In this document: one piece after another, positions 1 to 6,716 of the stretch
Position numbering within the stretch: position 1 is the first letter of the stretch
How the letters are laid out: every line of letters starts with the position of its first letter
Notes under the pieces: model-generated
Told to the model about the DNA's origin: nothing
Seen by the model: the letters and a program-made list of their open reading frames with translations, nothing else
Databases searched by the model: none
Assembly: GCF_910585425.1 (NCBI RefSeq)
Contig: NZ_CAJUCP010000061.1
Span: 1 to 32,640 of the forward strand
Reading direction: 5' to 3'
Source of the DNA: an uncultured Acetatifactor sp.
GTDB lineage: Bacteria > Bacillota > Clostridia > Lachnospirales > Lachnospiraceae
Length of the DNA stretch: 32,640 nucleotides
Made by a program: the position numbers and the translations under genes

Positions 1-74
1 TTCATCGGCATATTGTTGGTTACATAACATCGAAATCTTTCGTGAAACAGCCCTGGACTTTTTGTAATTTCATA

Positions 75-103
75 TTGACATTACAGATATTATATGTTAT
101 GCT
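75..103 (+). promoter_or_regulatory. Sigma-A promoter of the Abi leader RNA
   Basis: TTGACA at 75-80 and TATGCT at 98-103 are separated by 17 nt. The -35 box is perfect and the -10 box is good. Transcription would begin near 110, so the first transcript is the short structured leader rather than the Abi coding region. Confidence 0.7.
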
Positions 104-109
104 GACAAC

Positions 110-178
110 AGTGATCAGGTTGCAGAAACTTGCGATGCCTGCGACCGGAAGGAGGACCTGCGGGCCCTCCTTTTTTTC
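110..178 (+). ncRNA. Structured leader or small RNA upstream of the Abi_2 gene (abiF-RNA-like position)
   Basis: About 70 nt lie between a strong promoter and a terminator hairpin, directly upstream of an Abi_2-family gene on the same strand. A stem forms between 118-125 (GGTTGCAG) and 139-146 (CTGCGACC, one G-U pair) with a 13-nt loop, followed by the terminator hairpin. Established knowledge: a conserved RNA class called the abiF motif has been described upstream of Abi_2 genes. Inference: this could be a member or an analogue. I cannot confirm the consensus by eye, and the RNA could also simply be an attenuator. Confidence 0.5.
151..177 (+). terminator. Intrinsic terminator between the leader RNA and the Abi gene
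   Basis: GGAGG (151-155) pairs with CCTCC (166-170). After one mismatch, two further C-G pairs close a TGCG tetraloop, and seven T follow (171-177). It ends the leader RNA 12 nt before the Abi start codon, so Abi expression would need read-through. GGAG at 181-184 just downstream serves as the Abi ribosome binding site. Confidence 0.7.
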
Positions 179-189
179 AAGGAGAAGCC

Positions 190-1246
190 ATGTCGAGAAA
201 ATCTTTCAGGCCCGTCAAGCCTTTTCTTACATACCAGGAGCTGCTTGTAAAGCTCTCTGATGACAAAAATCTCATTATCCCAGATTTGGAATCTGCGAAG
301 TCCATATTGACAGATATCTCTTATTATGCCTTAATGAATGGTTACAAAAGCCTGTATTATGACAGGATAACCCGCCAATATGTTACGGGCACCAGCTTCA
401 ATGATATCCTGGCTCTGTATTATACTGCATAACGCTGAATGCTGCCTAATGTAATCATGCGAATGAACCAGTCAGCGTTATGCAGTCTGGTTTCACGGCA
501 AGTGAAATCGTTAAGCAGTATATTTTGATGAAAGGCTGCGCTCCCTTGTCTTCAAATATATCTGCCACATAGAGCAGAAAATGCGTTCCCTGATATCCTA
601 CCACTTCTCTGAAGCATATTCTCACCTCCAGACCGATTACCTGAATCCTGCCAATTATGACATTACCCCCAAAAACAGATCCGAGATTGCCAAGCTGACC
701 TACATGCTTTCAAAGGAAGCGAACATGAATACAGACCATCCATATGTAGTCTATCAGCGGGCTACATATGGCGATGTCCCCCTGTGGGTCGTGCTGAACA
801 CCCTGACTTTTGGCCAGATTTCCAAAATGTATTCCCTTCTCACCGCAAGCCTGAAGGCAAAAATCAGTCTGCACTTCCACGCAGTATCGGAAAAAGAGCT
901 TGCCCAATACCTGAAAACGCTTACCCATTTCAGGAATGTCTGCGCTCACAATGAACGTCTGTTTTCATTCAGATGCCGTATCGATATTCCAGACACCCGT
1001 CTCCATGGCAAACTGTCCATTCCGCGGAAAGGGACGCAGTATCTCCAGGGCAAATCCGACCTGTTTGCTGTGGTGATCGCTCTGCGCTATCTGCTGTCCC
1101 GAAAAGATTTTTCCACGTTCCGCCAGGAGCTGTCGCGCCTGATTTCCACGCTGTTGAAGCAGTCTCCTATGTTGCCTGAGGAAAGATTACTGACAGCAAT
1201 GGGATTTCCAGGAGGCTGGAAATCCCTTACCAGATACAGGCTTTAG
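190..1246 (+). pseudogene. Abi_2 (AbiD/AbiF-type) abortive infection protein, interrupted by a small mobile element
   Basis: The first part starts at ATG 190 after GGAG and reads to a TAA at 430-432. It ends with the typical Abi_2 stretch FNDILALYY. The second part continues one frame over from 524 with FDERLRSLVFKYICHIEQKM and runs to 1246, including the late family motif FRNVCAHNERLF. Removing 100 nt (98-bp element plus 2-bp duplication) joins the halves as LALYY/FDERLRS in one frame, giving about 318 residues, a normal Abi_2 length. Abi_2 proteins stop phage growth by killing or arresting the infected cell, and the RNxxAHNxR motif is HEPN-like. As it stands, the first part encodes only 80 residues and the second lacks a good ribosome binding site, so the gene is probably inactive. 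Confidence 0.8.
423..520. mobile_element. 98-bp MITE-like element with TA target-site duplication
   Basis: The ends are imperfect inverted repeats: TACTGCATAA (423-432) and TTAAGCAGTA (511-520), 9 of 10 matching. The element is flanked by TA at 421-422 and 521-522. Inside are a perfect 15-bp inverted repeat (424-438 with 472-486) and a small hairpin TTTCAC/GTGAAA (491-507). It has no coding capacity. The TA duplication is typical of elements moved by IS630/Tc1-mariner transposases (family knowledge). Its borders coincide exactly with the break in the Abi_2 reading frame. Confidence 0.7.
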
Positions 1247-1395
1247 CAGCTTTCCGCCTCCCTCTTCCTCCGCCTGGCCCGGATGTGCCGGGCCACAAGC
1301 GCGATGATTACCGCCAGCGCCACAGCCCTCTTCAGGTTCCTTCTCCTGGTCTCCTTTATCTCTTCCTTCTCCTTTTCGCTCATAAACTGGTTCAT
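1243..1395 (-). CDS. Small single-pass membrane protein (50 aa)
   Basis: The frame starts at ATG 1395 after GGGAGG with a spacing of about 8 nt, and ends with TAA at 1243-1245. The protein begins MNQFMSEKEKEEIKE, continues with a short basic stretch, then one hydrophobic helix of about 13 residues (AVALAVIIALVA, residues 24-35) and a very basic tail (HIRARRRKREAESC). That predicts a single membrane anchor with a charged cytoplasmic tail. It lies 121 nt downstream of the BceB-like permease on the same strand and overlaps the 3' end of the Abi gene by 4 nt in convergent orientation. No family is recognised. It could be an accessory subunit of the transporter, which is inference from position only. 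Confidence 0.5.
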   Translation of the reverse strand: MNQFMSEKEKEEIKETRRRNLKRAVALAVIIALVARHIRARRRKREAESC

Positions 1396-1474
1396 AGACT
1401 GATTCCTCCCTTTCTTTTGCCCTATACTTTTCTTCTTCCTTATTTTTATCTATTTTCTCTAGCCTTTCTCTTAT

Positions 1475-1502
1475 GCGGCTTCGCCGTCCATGCCGAAGCC
1501 GC
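1475..1502. repeat. 9-bp inverted repeat downstream of the permease gene
   Basis: GCGGCTTCG (1475-1483) and CGAAGCCGC (1494-1502) form a hairpin with a 10-nt loop just past the permease stop codon. No T tract follows on either strand, so it is more likely an mRNA-stabilising structure than an intrinsic terminator. Confidence 0.4.
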
Positions 1503-1516
1503 AGCAGTTTCCCATC

Positions 1517-3502
1517 CTACCTGCTGACGATCCTGTAATAGGTCCTGGCCGTCAGGTTATACACAAAGACATACATCACTGCGAACACCAGGAAGCACGC
1601 CCCTGTGCAGGCGATGAAGAGCTTCGTGTTCGTCAGCTGCATCAGTACCAGCAGCTTGGAGATCAGGGGAAACGCCGCCGTCACGTGGATCCCCGCCACG
1701 ATCAGCGGCAGGAAGAACACCGTCACCACCTGGGAGTGGATGGCGGACTTCACCTCATCCCGGCTCATCCCCACCTTCTGCATGATCGAGAACCGTTCCC
1801 TGTCGTCATACCCTTCCGAAATCTGCTTGTAGTATATGATCAGCACCGTGGCCATGACGAAGAGCACTCCCAGGAACACGCCGATGAAGAATAGCCCGCC
1901 GTACAGGGATATGAAGGATGACTTGGCCTCCGCCCGCGCTTCCGTCACGGCGCTGATTCCATTTTGGGCCATGCAGTCCAGCAGGGCGTTGTAGAATGCG
2001 TTCTGCTCCTCCTCATCGGCGTCCATGTCAAAGCCGTAGACCTGTCTGATGCCCCTGGCGTTCTCCCCCGGAAGCTCCCTCTGCGCGTCATAAATCTCCA
2101 GAAGGGCCTCCCTGTCGGGAACCACGATATAGATGGTGTTGGAGATATTGGCCGAATATTGGCCGTTGCCCACAAAGGAATCCAGCTTCTCCGCTACCCT
2201 GTACTCCCTGCCGAGCAGCCTGAAGACAGGAATGTCAAAGGAAGTCCGGTTGGAATAGACCATGACCTCATCTTCCTCCAGGGTCTTCCGCTCCTTCATG
2301 ACAGCATTGTAGTCCTCCAGCGCGATGAAGAATAATTCATCCATGGAGTCCAGCGCCGATGTCACTCCTATCTCATGGCTTTCCTCGTACTTATATTCGT
2401 GCGAGGCCGAAAGTCCCAGGTACAGATAGGCCATCTCGTTCTTCACAGCCAGGCTCCGCTCCCTCTGCAGGGCCCGGATTGCCTCGATGTACGCCTGGTT
2501 CCCCTGGGGCGCATCCTCCTTGAAGTAGACCATAATGTCCGCCGGATAGCGCTCCCTCACCACATCCTCCATGCCGATCATCAGGGAGGTGGTGGTGGAC
2601 ACCATCACCAGCACCATGGTGGACAGGACGCAGATATTGGCGAGCCCCACGGCATTCTGCTTCATGCGGTAGATCATCCCGGACACGCTGACGAAATGCC
2701 TTGTCCGGTAATAATATTTCCTGTTCTTCCGCAGAATCTTCAGAAGGGCGATGCTCCCGGCGGTGAAGAGCAGATAGGTCCCGATGATGACCAGCACCAC
2801 TGCCACGAAGAACAGCAGCAGGGACGCCAGCGGGTCACTGACCGTGACGGCGATATAATATCCGCCGCCTACAGAGACCAGCCCCGCCAGAGCCAGAAGC
2901 CATCTGGTGGAGGGCTCTTTCTCCCCCGCGTTCCCGGCCTGCAGCAGTGCGATGGGATCCGCCACATGGACCTGCCTGATGGCGTTGATGCAAATCAGGA
3001 GGAAAATCACCGCGAATATCTGCACTGTCTGCCCGATGACCCTTGCGGATACGAAAAAGCCTAAAGGCACACCGCCCCCTATGATTTTCCCCACAAGGAG
3101 ATACATGGCCTTGTCCATGATTATGCCCAGGAGCAGCCCCAGGACCAGGCTCCCCAAGGCCAGATAGGCGGTCTCCCAGCCCAGCACCCAGGCCAGGTGG
3201 CGCTTCTCCATGCCCAGGATGTTGAAGACGCCGAATTCCTTTTTCCTGCGCTTCACCAGGAAGCTGTTCGTATAGAACAGGAAGATGACGGCGAACAGCG
3301 CCACCACATGGCTCCCTATGAACATCAGCTCGCTGAGATAGCCGCCGCCTATCATCTCTTTGACCCCCGGATTCTGGGACAGGGATTTGACGATATAGTA
3401 CATGGCCACAGTGATGATGCAGGTGAGCATGTAGGGGACATACGTCCTTGCGTTCTTTTTCATGTTTCCTGCCGCTAATTTCGGATAGAAGCTCATCTTC
3501 AT
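1517..3502 (-). CDS. bceB: BceB-type ABC transporter permease (antimicrobial peptide resistance/sensing)
   Basis: The 661-residue length matches the BceB family. The N-terminus (MKMSFYPKLAAGNMKKNART) and the first helices (YVPYMLTCIITVAMYYIVKS) are characteristic. An FtsX-type four-helix block (residues about 20-240) is followed by more helices, a large soluble, probably extracellular domain (about 315-520), and three C-terminal helices. BceB proteins bind bacitracin- or lantibiotic-like peptides through that domain and pass the flux signal to the partner kinase. The start overlaps the ATPase stop by 4 nt (ATGA), so the two are translationally coupled. The substrate cannot be read from the sequence. 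Confidence 0.9.
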   Translation of the reverse strand: MKMSFYPKLAAGNMKKNARTYVPYMLTCIITVAMYYIVKSLSQNPGVKEMIGGGYLSELMFIGSHVVALFAVIFLFYTNSFLVKRRKKEFGVFNILGMEKRHLAWVLGWETAYLALGSLVLGLLLGIIMDKAMYLLVGKIIGGGVPLGFFVSARVIGQTVQIFAVIFLLICINAIRQVHVADPIALLQAGNAGEKEPSTRWLLALAGLVSVGGGYYIAVTVSDPLASLLLFFVAVVLVIIGTYLLFTAGSIALLKILRKNRKYYYRTRHFVSVSGMIYRMKQNAVGLANICVLSTMVLVMVSTTTSLMIGMEDVVRERYPADIMVYFKEDAPQGNQAYIEAIRALQRERSLAVKNEMAYLYLGLSASHEYKYEESHEIGVTSALDSMDELFFIALEDYNAVMKERKTLEEDEVMVYSNRTSFDIPVFRLLGREYRVAEKLDSFVGNGQYSANISNTIYIVVPDREALLEIYDAQRELPGENARGIRQVYGFDMDADEEEQNAFYNALLDCMAQNGISAVTEARAEAKSSFISLYGGLFFIGVFLGVLFVMATVLIIYYKQISEGYDDRERFSIMQKVGMSRDEVKSAIHSQVVTVFFLPLIVAGIHVTAAFPLISKLLVLMQLTNTKLFIACTGACFLVFAVMYVFVYNLTARTYYRIVSR

Positions 3503-4290
3503 GCCATCATCCTCCTGCCTCTCTCTGCGGCGTCCCTGTTTCCCGTGGCCAGCAGGGTCAATGTGTCCGATATCTTCTGATAGAGCTGCTCGTTGGTGCT
3601 GTTCCCCCTGTAGATCTGGTGGAACACCTCCCCGTCCTTGATGAACAGCACCCGCCCCGCATGGCTGGCAGCCTTGGTGGAATGGGTCACCATGATGATG
3701 GTCTGTCCGTCCTCATTGATCTCGTTGAAGATCCGCAGCAGCCCGTCCGTGGCCTTGGAGTCCAGGGCCCCTGTGGGTTCGTCCGCCAGGATCAGCTGGG
3801 GATTGGTGATCAGGGCCCGAGCCACCGCTGCACGCTGCTTCTGGCCACCGGATACCTCATAGGGGTATTTCTTCAGGATCTCCCGGATGCCCAGCCTCTC
3901 CGCGATGGGCCCAAGCCTCCTTTCCATCTCCCTGTAGTCCTTGCCGCTGAGCACCAGGGGCAGGAAGATATTGTCCTGGATGGAAAAGGTGTCCAGGAGG
4001 TTAAAGTCCTGGAACACGAACCCCAGGTTGTTGCGGCGGAAGGCTGCCAGCTCCTTCTCCTTCACGTTCCAAAGGCTCTTCCCCGACAGGAGCACCTGCC
4101 CGCCGGTGGGCCTGTCTAATGCCGCCAGGATATTCAGGAGCGTGGTCTTGCCGGAGCCGGACTCGCCCATGATCGCCACATATTCGCCCTGCTCCACGGA
4201 GAAGGACACGTTAGCCAGCGCCTGGACCTGATTGCCCCCGAAGCGCGTGGTATAGACCTTTCTAAGGCTCTGTGCCTCTAATAGAACCAT
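3499..4290 (-). CDS. bceA: BceA-type ABC transporter ATP-binding protein
   Basis: 263 residues with a complete nucleotide-binding domain: Walker A GESGSGKTT (about 42-50), Q-loop FVFQDFN, signature VSGGQKQRAAVARAL, Walker B LILADEPTGALD and H-loop MVTHS. It energises the permease encoded immediately downstream (4-nt overlap). The start at 4290 has a strong site, AAGGAGGT, 8 nt upstream. The C-terminus past residue 225 is longer than in minimal MacB/LolD-type ATPases, as is common in this family. Upstream lie an inducible-type promoter and a BceR-like box. This subfamily generally works in peptide detoxification together with an adjacent two-component system, which is present here. Confidence 0.92.
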   Translation of the reverse strand: MVLLEAQSLRKVYTTRFGGNQVQALANVSFSVEQGEYVAIMGESGSGKTTLLNILAALDRPTGGQVLLSGKSLWNVKEKELAAFRRNNLGFVFQDFNLLDTFSIQDNIFLPLVLSGKDYREMERRLGPIAERLGIREILKKYPYEVSGGQKQRAAVARALITNPQLILADEPTGALDSKATDGLLRIFNEINEDGQTIIMVTHSTKAASHAGRVLFIKDGEVFHQIYRGNSTNEQLYQKISDTLTLLATGNRDAAERGRRMMA

Positions 4291-4341
4291 ATGAATCGAC
4301 CTCCTTGCTGTTTGCTGTGTTTTGTTCTTGGAACTATCCCT

Positions 4342-4370
4342 ATTCTACAAAAAAACGGAAAGTACCGACA
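4342..4370 (-). promoter_or_regulatory. Promoter of the bceAB-like operon
   Basis: On the minus strand there is a TAGAAT -10 box (4342-4347) and a poor -35 box TGTCGG (4365-4370), 17 nt apart. A weak -35 fits a promoter that needs an activator. The BceR-like box lies about 32 bp further upstream. Confidence 0.5.
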
Positions 4371-4380
4371 TCGAATCGAG

Positions 4381-4415
4381 TGACATTTCCGCCGTTTCAT
4401 GTGACATTTTTGTAA
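4381..4415. promoter_or_regulatory. BceR-like operator
   Basis: The sequence at 4402-4415 is TGACA-TTTT-TGTAA, which fits the published BceR-type pattern TNACA-N4-TGTNA exactly. A second TGACATTT half-site lies at 4381-4388, exactly 21 bp (two helical turns) away and closer to the ATPase gene. The position upstream of a weak -35 box suits activation by the response regulator encoded at 5888-6577. Confidence 0.65.
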
Positions 4416-4444
4416 GCCTTCCGTAACCCGCCCCTGCAAAACGC

Positions 4445-4473
4445 TTTACACTTTATCCCTCTTTTGTTATAAT
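4445..4473 (+). promoter_or_regulatory. Strong sigma-A promoter of the 50-aa coiled-coil protein gene
   Basis: TTTACA (4445-4450) and a perfect TATAAT (4468-4473) are separated by 17 nt. Transcription would begin near 4480, about 40 nt before the small gene's start codon. The BceR-like box lies just upstream, so it could act in both directions. Confidence 0.7.
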
Positions 4474-4522
4474 GGCATTAAGAATGAAAAAAGATGCCAT
4501 CATCAGAAAGTGAGGGATGCCC

Positions 4523-4675
4523 ATGCCAACTGATATCCAATTCAAAGACGATCTCAGAAAAGAAGAAATCCGAATCGAAGACGAACTGGAACTGCTCGCT
4601 AACAAGGAGTATGACAAGCTCAAGAAAAAGCTGGAGCGCGACTTAAAAAGGGTAAAAGAAAGCCTCCAGGATTAG
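4523..4675 (+). CDS. Small charged, coiled-coil-like cytoplasmic protein (50 aa)
   Basis: ATG 4523 follows GTGAGGG with 6-nt spacing. An earlier in-frame ATG at 4517 has no room for a ribosome binding site. The protein ends at TAG 4673-4675. It starts MPTDIQFKDDLRKEEIRIED, is almost entirely charged and helical (Glu, Lys, Leu, Arg), and has no Cys or membrane segment. It sits between the transporter and sensor genes, on the opposite strand, behind a near-consensus promoter. No family is recognised. A cytoplasmic adaptor or modulator of the Bce module is possible but unproven. Confidence 0.55.
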   Translation: MPTDIQFKDDLRKEEIRIEDELELLANKEYDKLKKKLERDLKRVKESLQD

Positions 4676-4686
4676 AGCCGCATCCG

Positions 4687-5694
4687 CTATTCCACCCAGA
4701 GCGCGTCCCTGTGCAGGTCTATGGAGAACGTTGTGCCCTCTCCTACTGTGGACTCCACGCCAATCTTATGGGACAGCTTCTCCGCGGTGAGGCGGCACAG
4801 GTAGAGGCCCAGCCCTGTGGACTTCTTGTCCGCCCTGCCATTGTACCCGGTGAAGCCCTTCTCGAATATCCTGGGCACATCCTCTGGGGCGATGCCGATT
4901 CCAGTATCGGCAATCCGAAGCATTTTATCCGGTGTGACGGAGATGGTCAGGCTGCTGTTTCTGGCGTACTTGACGGCATTGGACAGGATCTGCTCAATGA
5001 TGAACAGCAGCCACTTCTCGTCCGTGAGCACCGTGACGTCCGTGGGCTCATAGGTCAGCCGGATCCGGTTCCGCACCAGCTGGGGCGCGTATTTGTGGAT
5101 GGCCTGGCGCAGAATCTGGTCCAGGGCGTACTCCCGGAACAGGAAGTCGGAGGAATCGCTCCCCAGGCGCATCCAGTTCAGCGCCATCTCCACGTACTGC
5201 TCTGTCCGGAACAGCTCCGCCAGCAGCTCCCTTTTCTCATCCGTGTCCTCCCTCTGGAGGGTCATGCGCATGACGGAGATGGGGGTCTTGATCTGGTGCA
5301 CCCAGGTGGTGTAGTAGTCCATGCTCTCCCTGCGCTCCCTCTGCCTCTCCCGCAGGTTCCTGTCATAGGCCTCTTTCAGGCTCCTGACCATCTCCTGGTA
5401 GTCCGCCTCCGCCAATGTCCGGGGCTTCGGAAGCTCTTCGTCCAGGATTTCCACGTTCTGCAGCAAATTTATGCGCGCCTTATGGGCATTATAGTAGGAA
5501 AAAAAGGAGACGCCCAGCACTATCGTCCCCAGAAGGACGCACAGCCCTCCTGCGTACAGCACCGCCTCAATCTCTAAATCGTACAGGGTGAAAATCACCG
5601 CGTAGATTCCGGCGAAGGCCCCAAGGAGCGCTGCCGTCCCACGGCGCTGCCACAGGAACTGCCACAGTATGCCATACCACTTCTCCTCTTCCAT
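4687..5694 (-). CDS. bceS: BceS-type intramembrane-sensing histidine kinase
   Basis: 335 residues from ATG 5694, chosen over an upstream in-frame ATG at 5730 because GGGAGGT lies 7 nt before it. Two membrane helices (about 20-38 and 44-68) are joined by a very short loop, so there is no extracellular sensor domain. This is the hallmark of intramembrane-sensing kinases that read the state of a BceAB transporter. The phospho-acceptor is His133 in WVHQIKTPIS. The N-box is EQILSNAVKYA, the G1 box IADTGIGI and the G2 box STGLGLYL, so the kinase core is complete. The gene is downstream of the response regulator and upstream of bceA-bceB on the same strand. Confidence 0.9.
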   Translation of the reverse strand: MEEEKWYGILWQFLWQRRGTAALLGAFAGIYAVIFTLYDLEIEAVLYAGGLCVLLGTIVLGVSFFSYYNAHKARINLLQNVEILDEELPKPRTLAEADYQEMVRSLKEAYDRNLRERQRERRESMDYYTTWVHQIKTPISVMRMTLQREDTDEKRELLAELFRTEQYVEMALNWMRLGSDSSDFLFREYALDQILRQAIHKYAPQLVRNRIRLTYEPTDVTVLTDEKWLLFIIEQILSNAVKYARNSSLTISVTPDKMLRIADTGIGIAPEDVPRIFEKGFTGYNGRADKKSTGLGLYLCRLTAEKLSHKIGVESTVGEGTTFSIDLHRDALWVE

Positions 5695-5887
5695 ATCATA
5701 TACCTCCCTGGGCGCTTCTCGGCACGCCAATCAACATATCCCCCTGGCCGTTGGCAATCCGCTCCATTGCGAGGACTCCCGAACCGGCGGAACCCTCTGC
5801 GGTTCCACTGCCTGATGTCCGTCCGAATCCGCTCCGCCGCCCTGTCGAAAACCATCCATCTGTTTTCCCTCACTCCACGATACTTGA

Positions 5888-6577
5888 TTATAGAAAGCTG
5901 TCCTTGCTTTCTATTATATACCCGCTTCCCACCTTCGTGGCGATGAAGTCCTTGAGCCCCGCGCCCTCCAGCTTCTTCCGCAGCCTGGTGACGTTCACCG
6001 TCAGGGTGTTCTCCTCCACATAAGCGTCCATCTGCCACAGCTTCGTCATCAAAGTGTCCCGGCTGACAATCCTGCCCTTATTCTCCAGCAGGGTCTGCAG
6101 GATACGGAATTCGTTCTTTGTCAGCTCGATGCGGTTCCCCTCATAGGTGAGGGAGCTGTTGTTCAGGTTCAGCACCGCGCCCCTGTGCTCCAGCACCGGG
6201 ATCTTCCCCGCCATGTCGTAGGCCCTGCGCAGCACGGCCTGTATCTTAGCGACCATCACCTGGGGATCCACCGGCTTGGGGATGAAATCGTCCCCGCCCA
6301 TGTTCATGGCCATGACGATGTTCATATTGTCCGAGGCCGAGGACAGGAAGACCACGGGCACATTGGAGATCTTCCGGATTTCGGTGCACCAGTGGTAGCC
6401 GTTGAAGAAGGGCAGCATGATGTCCATCAGCACCAGGTGTGGGTCGTATGACGTGAAGGCCGGGATGACATTCCTGAAATCCGTGACGCACTGGCACTGG
6501 TTCCCCCAGGCCTCAATCTGTTTCCGCATGGCGTCCGCCATGGGCTGGTCGTCCTCTATGATCATGATGCGGTACAT
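5888..6577 (-). CDS. bceR: BceR-type OmpR/PhoB family response regulator
   Basis: 229 residues. The receiver domain (1-115) has acidic residues IIEDD (7-10), phospho-acceptor Asp52 in LVLMDIM, and a conserved Lys in FIPKPV. The OmpR-type winged helix (about 135-225) includes ELTKNEFRILQTLLEN and VEENTLTVNVTRLRKKLE. The start at 6577 has AAAGGAG about 10 nt upstream. There are 193 nt between its stop and the kinase start, unusually long for such a pair. The last codons form a 9-bp inverted repeat (5890-5898 with 5906-5914). The likely target is the box at 4402-4415. Confidence 0.9.
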   Translation of the reverse strand: MYRIMIIEDDQPMADAMRKQIEAWGNQCQCVTDFRNVIPAFTSYDPHLVLMDIMLPFFNGYHWCTEIRKISNVPVVFLSSASDNMNIVMAMNMGGDDFIPKPVDPQVMVAKIQAVLRRAYDMAGKIPVLEHRGAVLNLNNSSLTYEGNRIELTKNEFRILQTLLENKGRIVSRDTLMTKLWQMDAYVEENTLTVNVTRLRKKLEGAGLKDFIATKVGSGYIIESKDSFL

Positions 6578-6641
6578 ATCTGCGCGCTCCTTTCCTGATT
6601 CTGAGCCTCTCTTCGTCCGGCGCTACCGCGCCCGGTCCCTC

Positions 6642-6716
6642 TCACAGCCTTGCCTGGAACTCTTCCTCGCTGGCCGCCTCCGCCGCCAACAAAAAACAGC
6701 AGTTCTCTGCTTCCTC
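6642..6716 (-). pseudogene. Possible C-terminal remnant of a resident gene cut by the AIPR island
   Basis: Between the response regulator and the AIPR stop codon, one minus-strand frame reads EEAENCCFLLAAEAASEEEF and ends in QARL-stop (TGA 6642-6644). This resembles a genuine acidic helical protein tail and is GC-rich like the resident DNA, in contrast to the AT-rich AIPR gene. It fits a gene truncated at the island edge near 6715. The evidence is only this short stretch, so the call is tentative. Confidence 0.3.

Noticed and set aside
2375..3064. 229-codon open frame antisense to the BceB-like permease
   Set aside because: No plausible start signal or protein features; the permease on the other strand explains the region.
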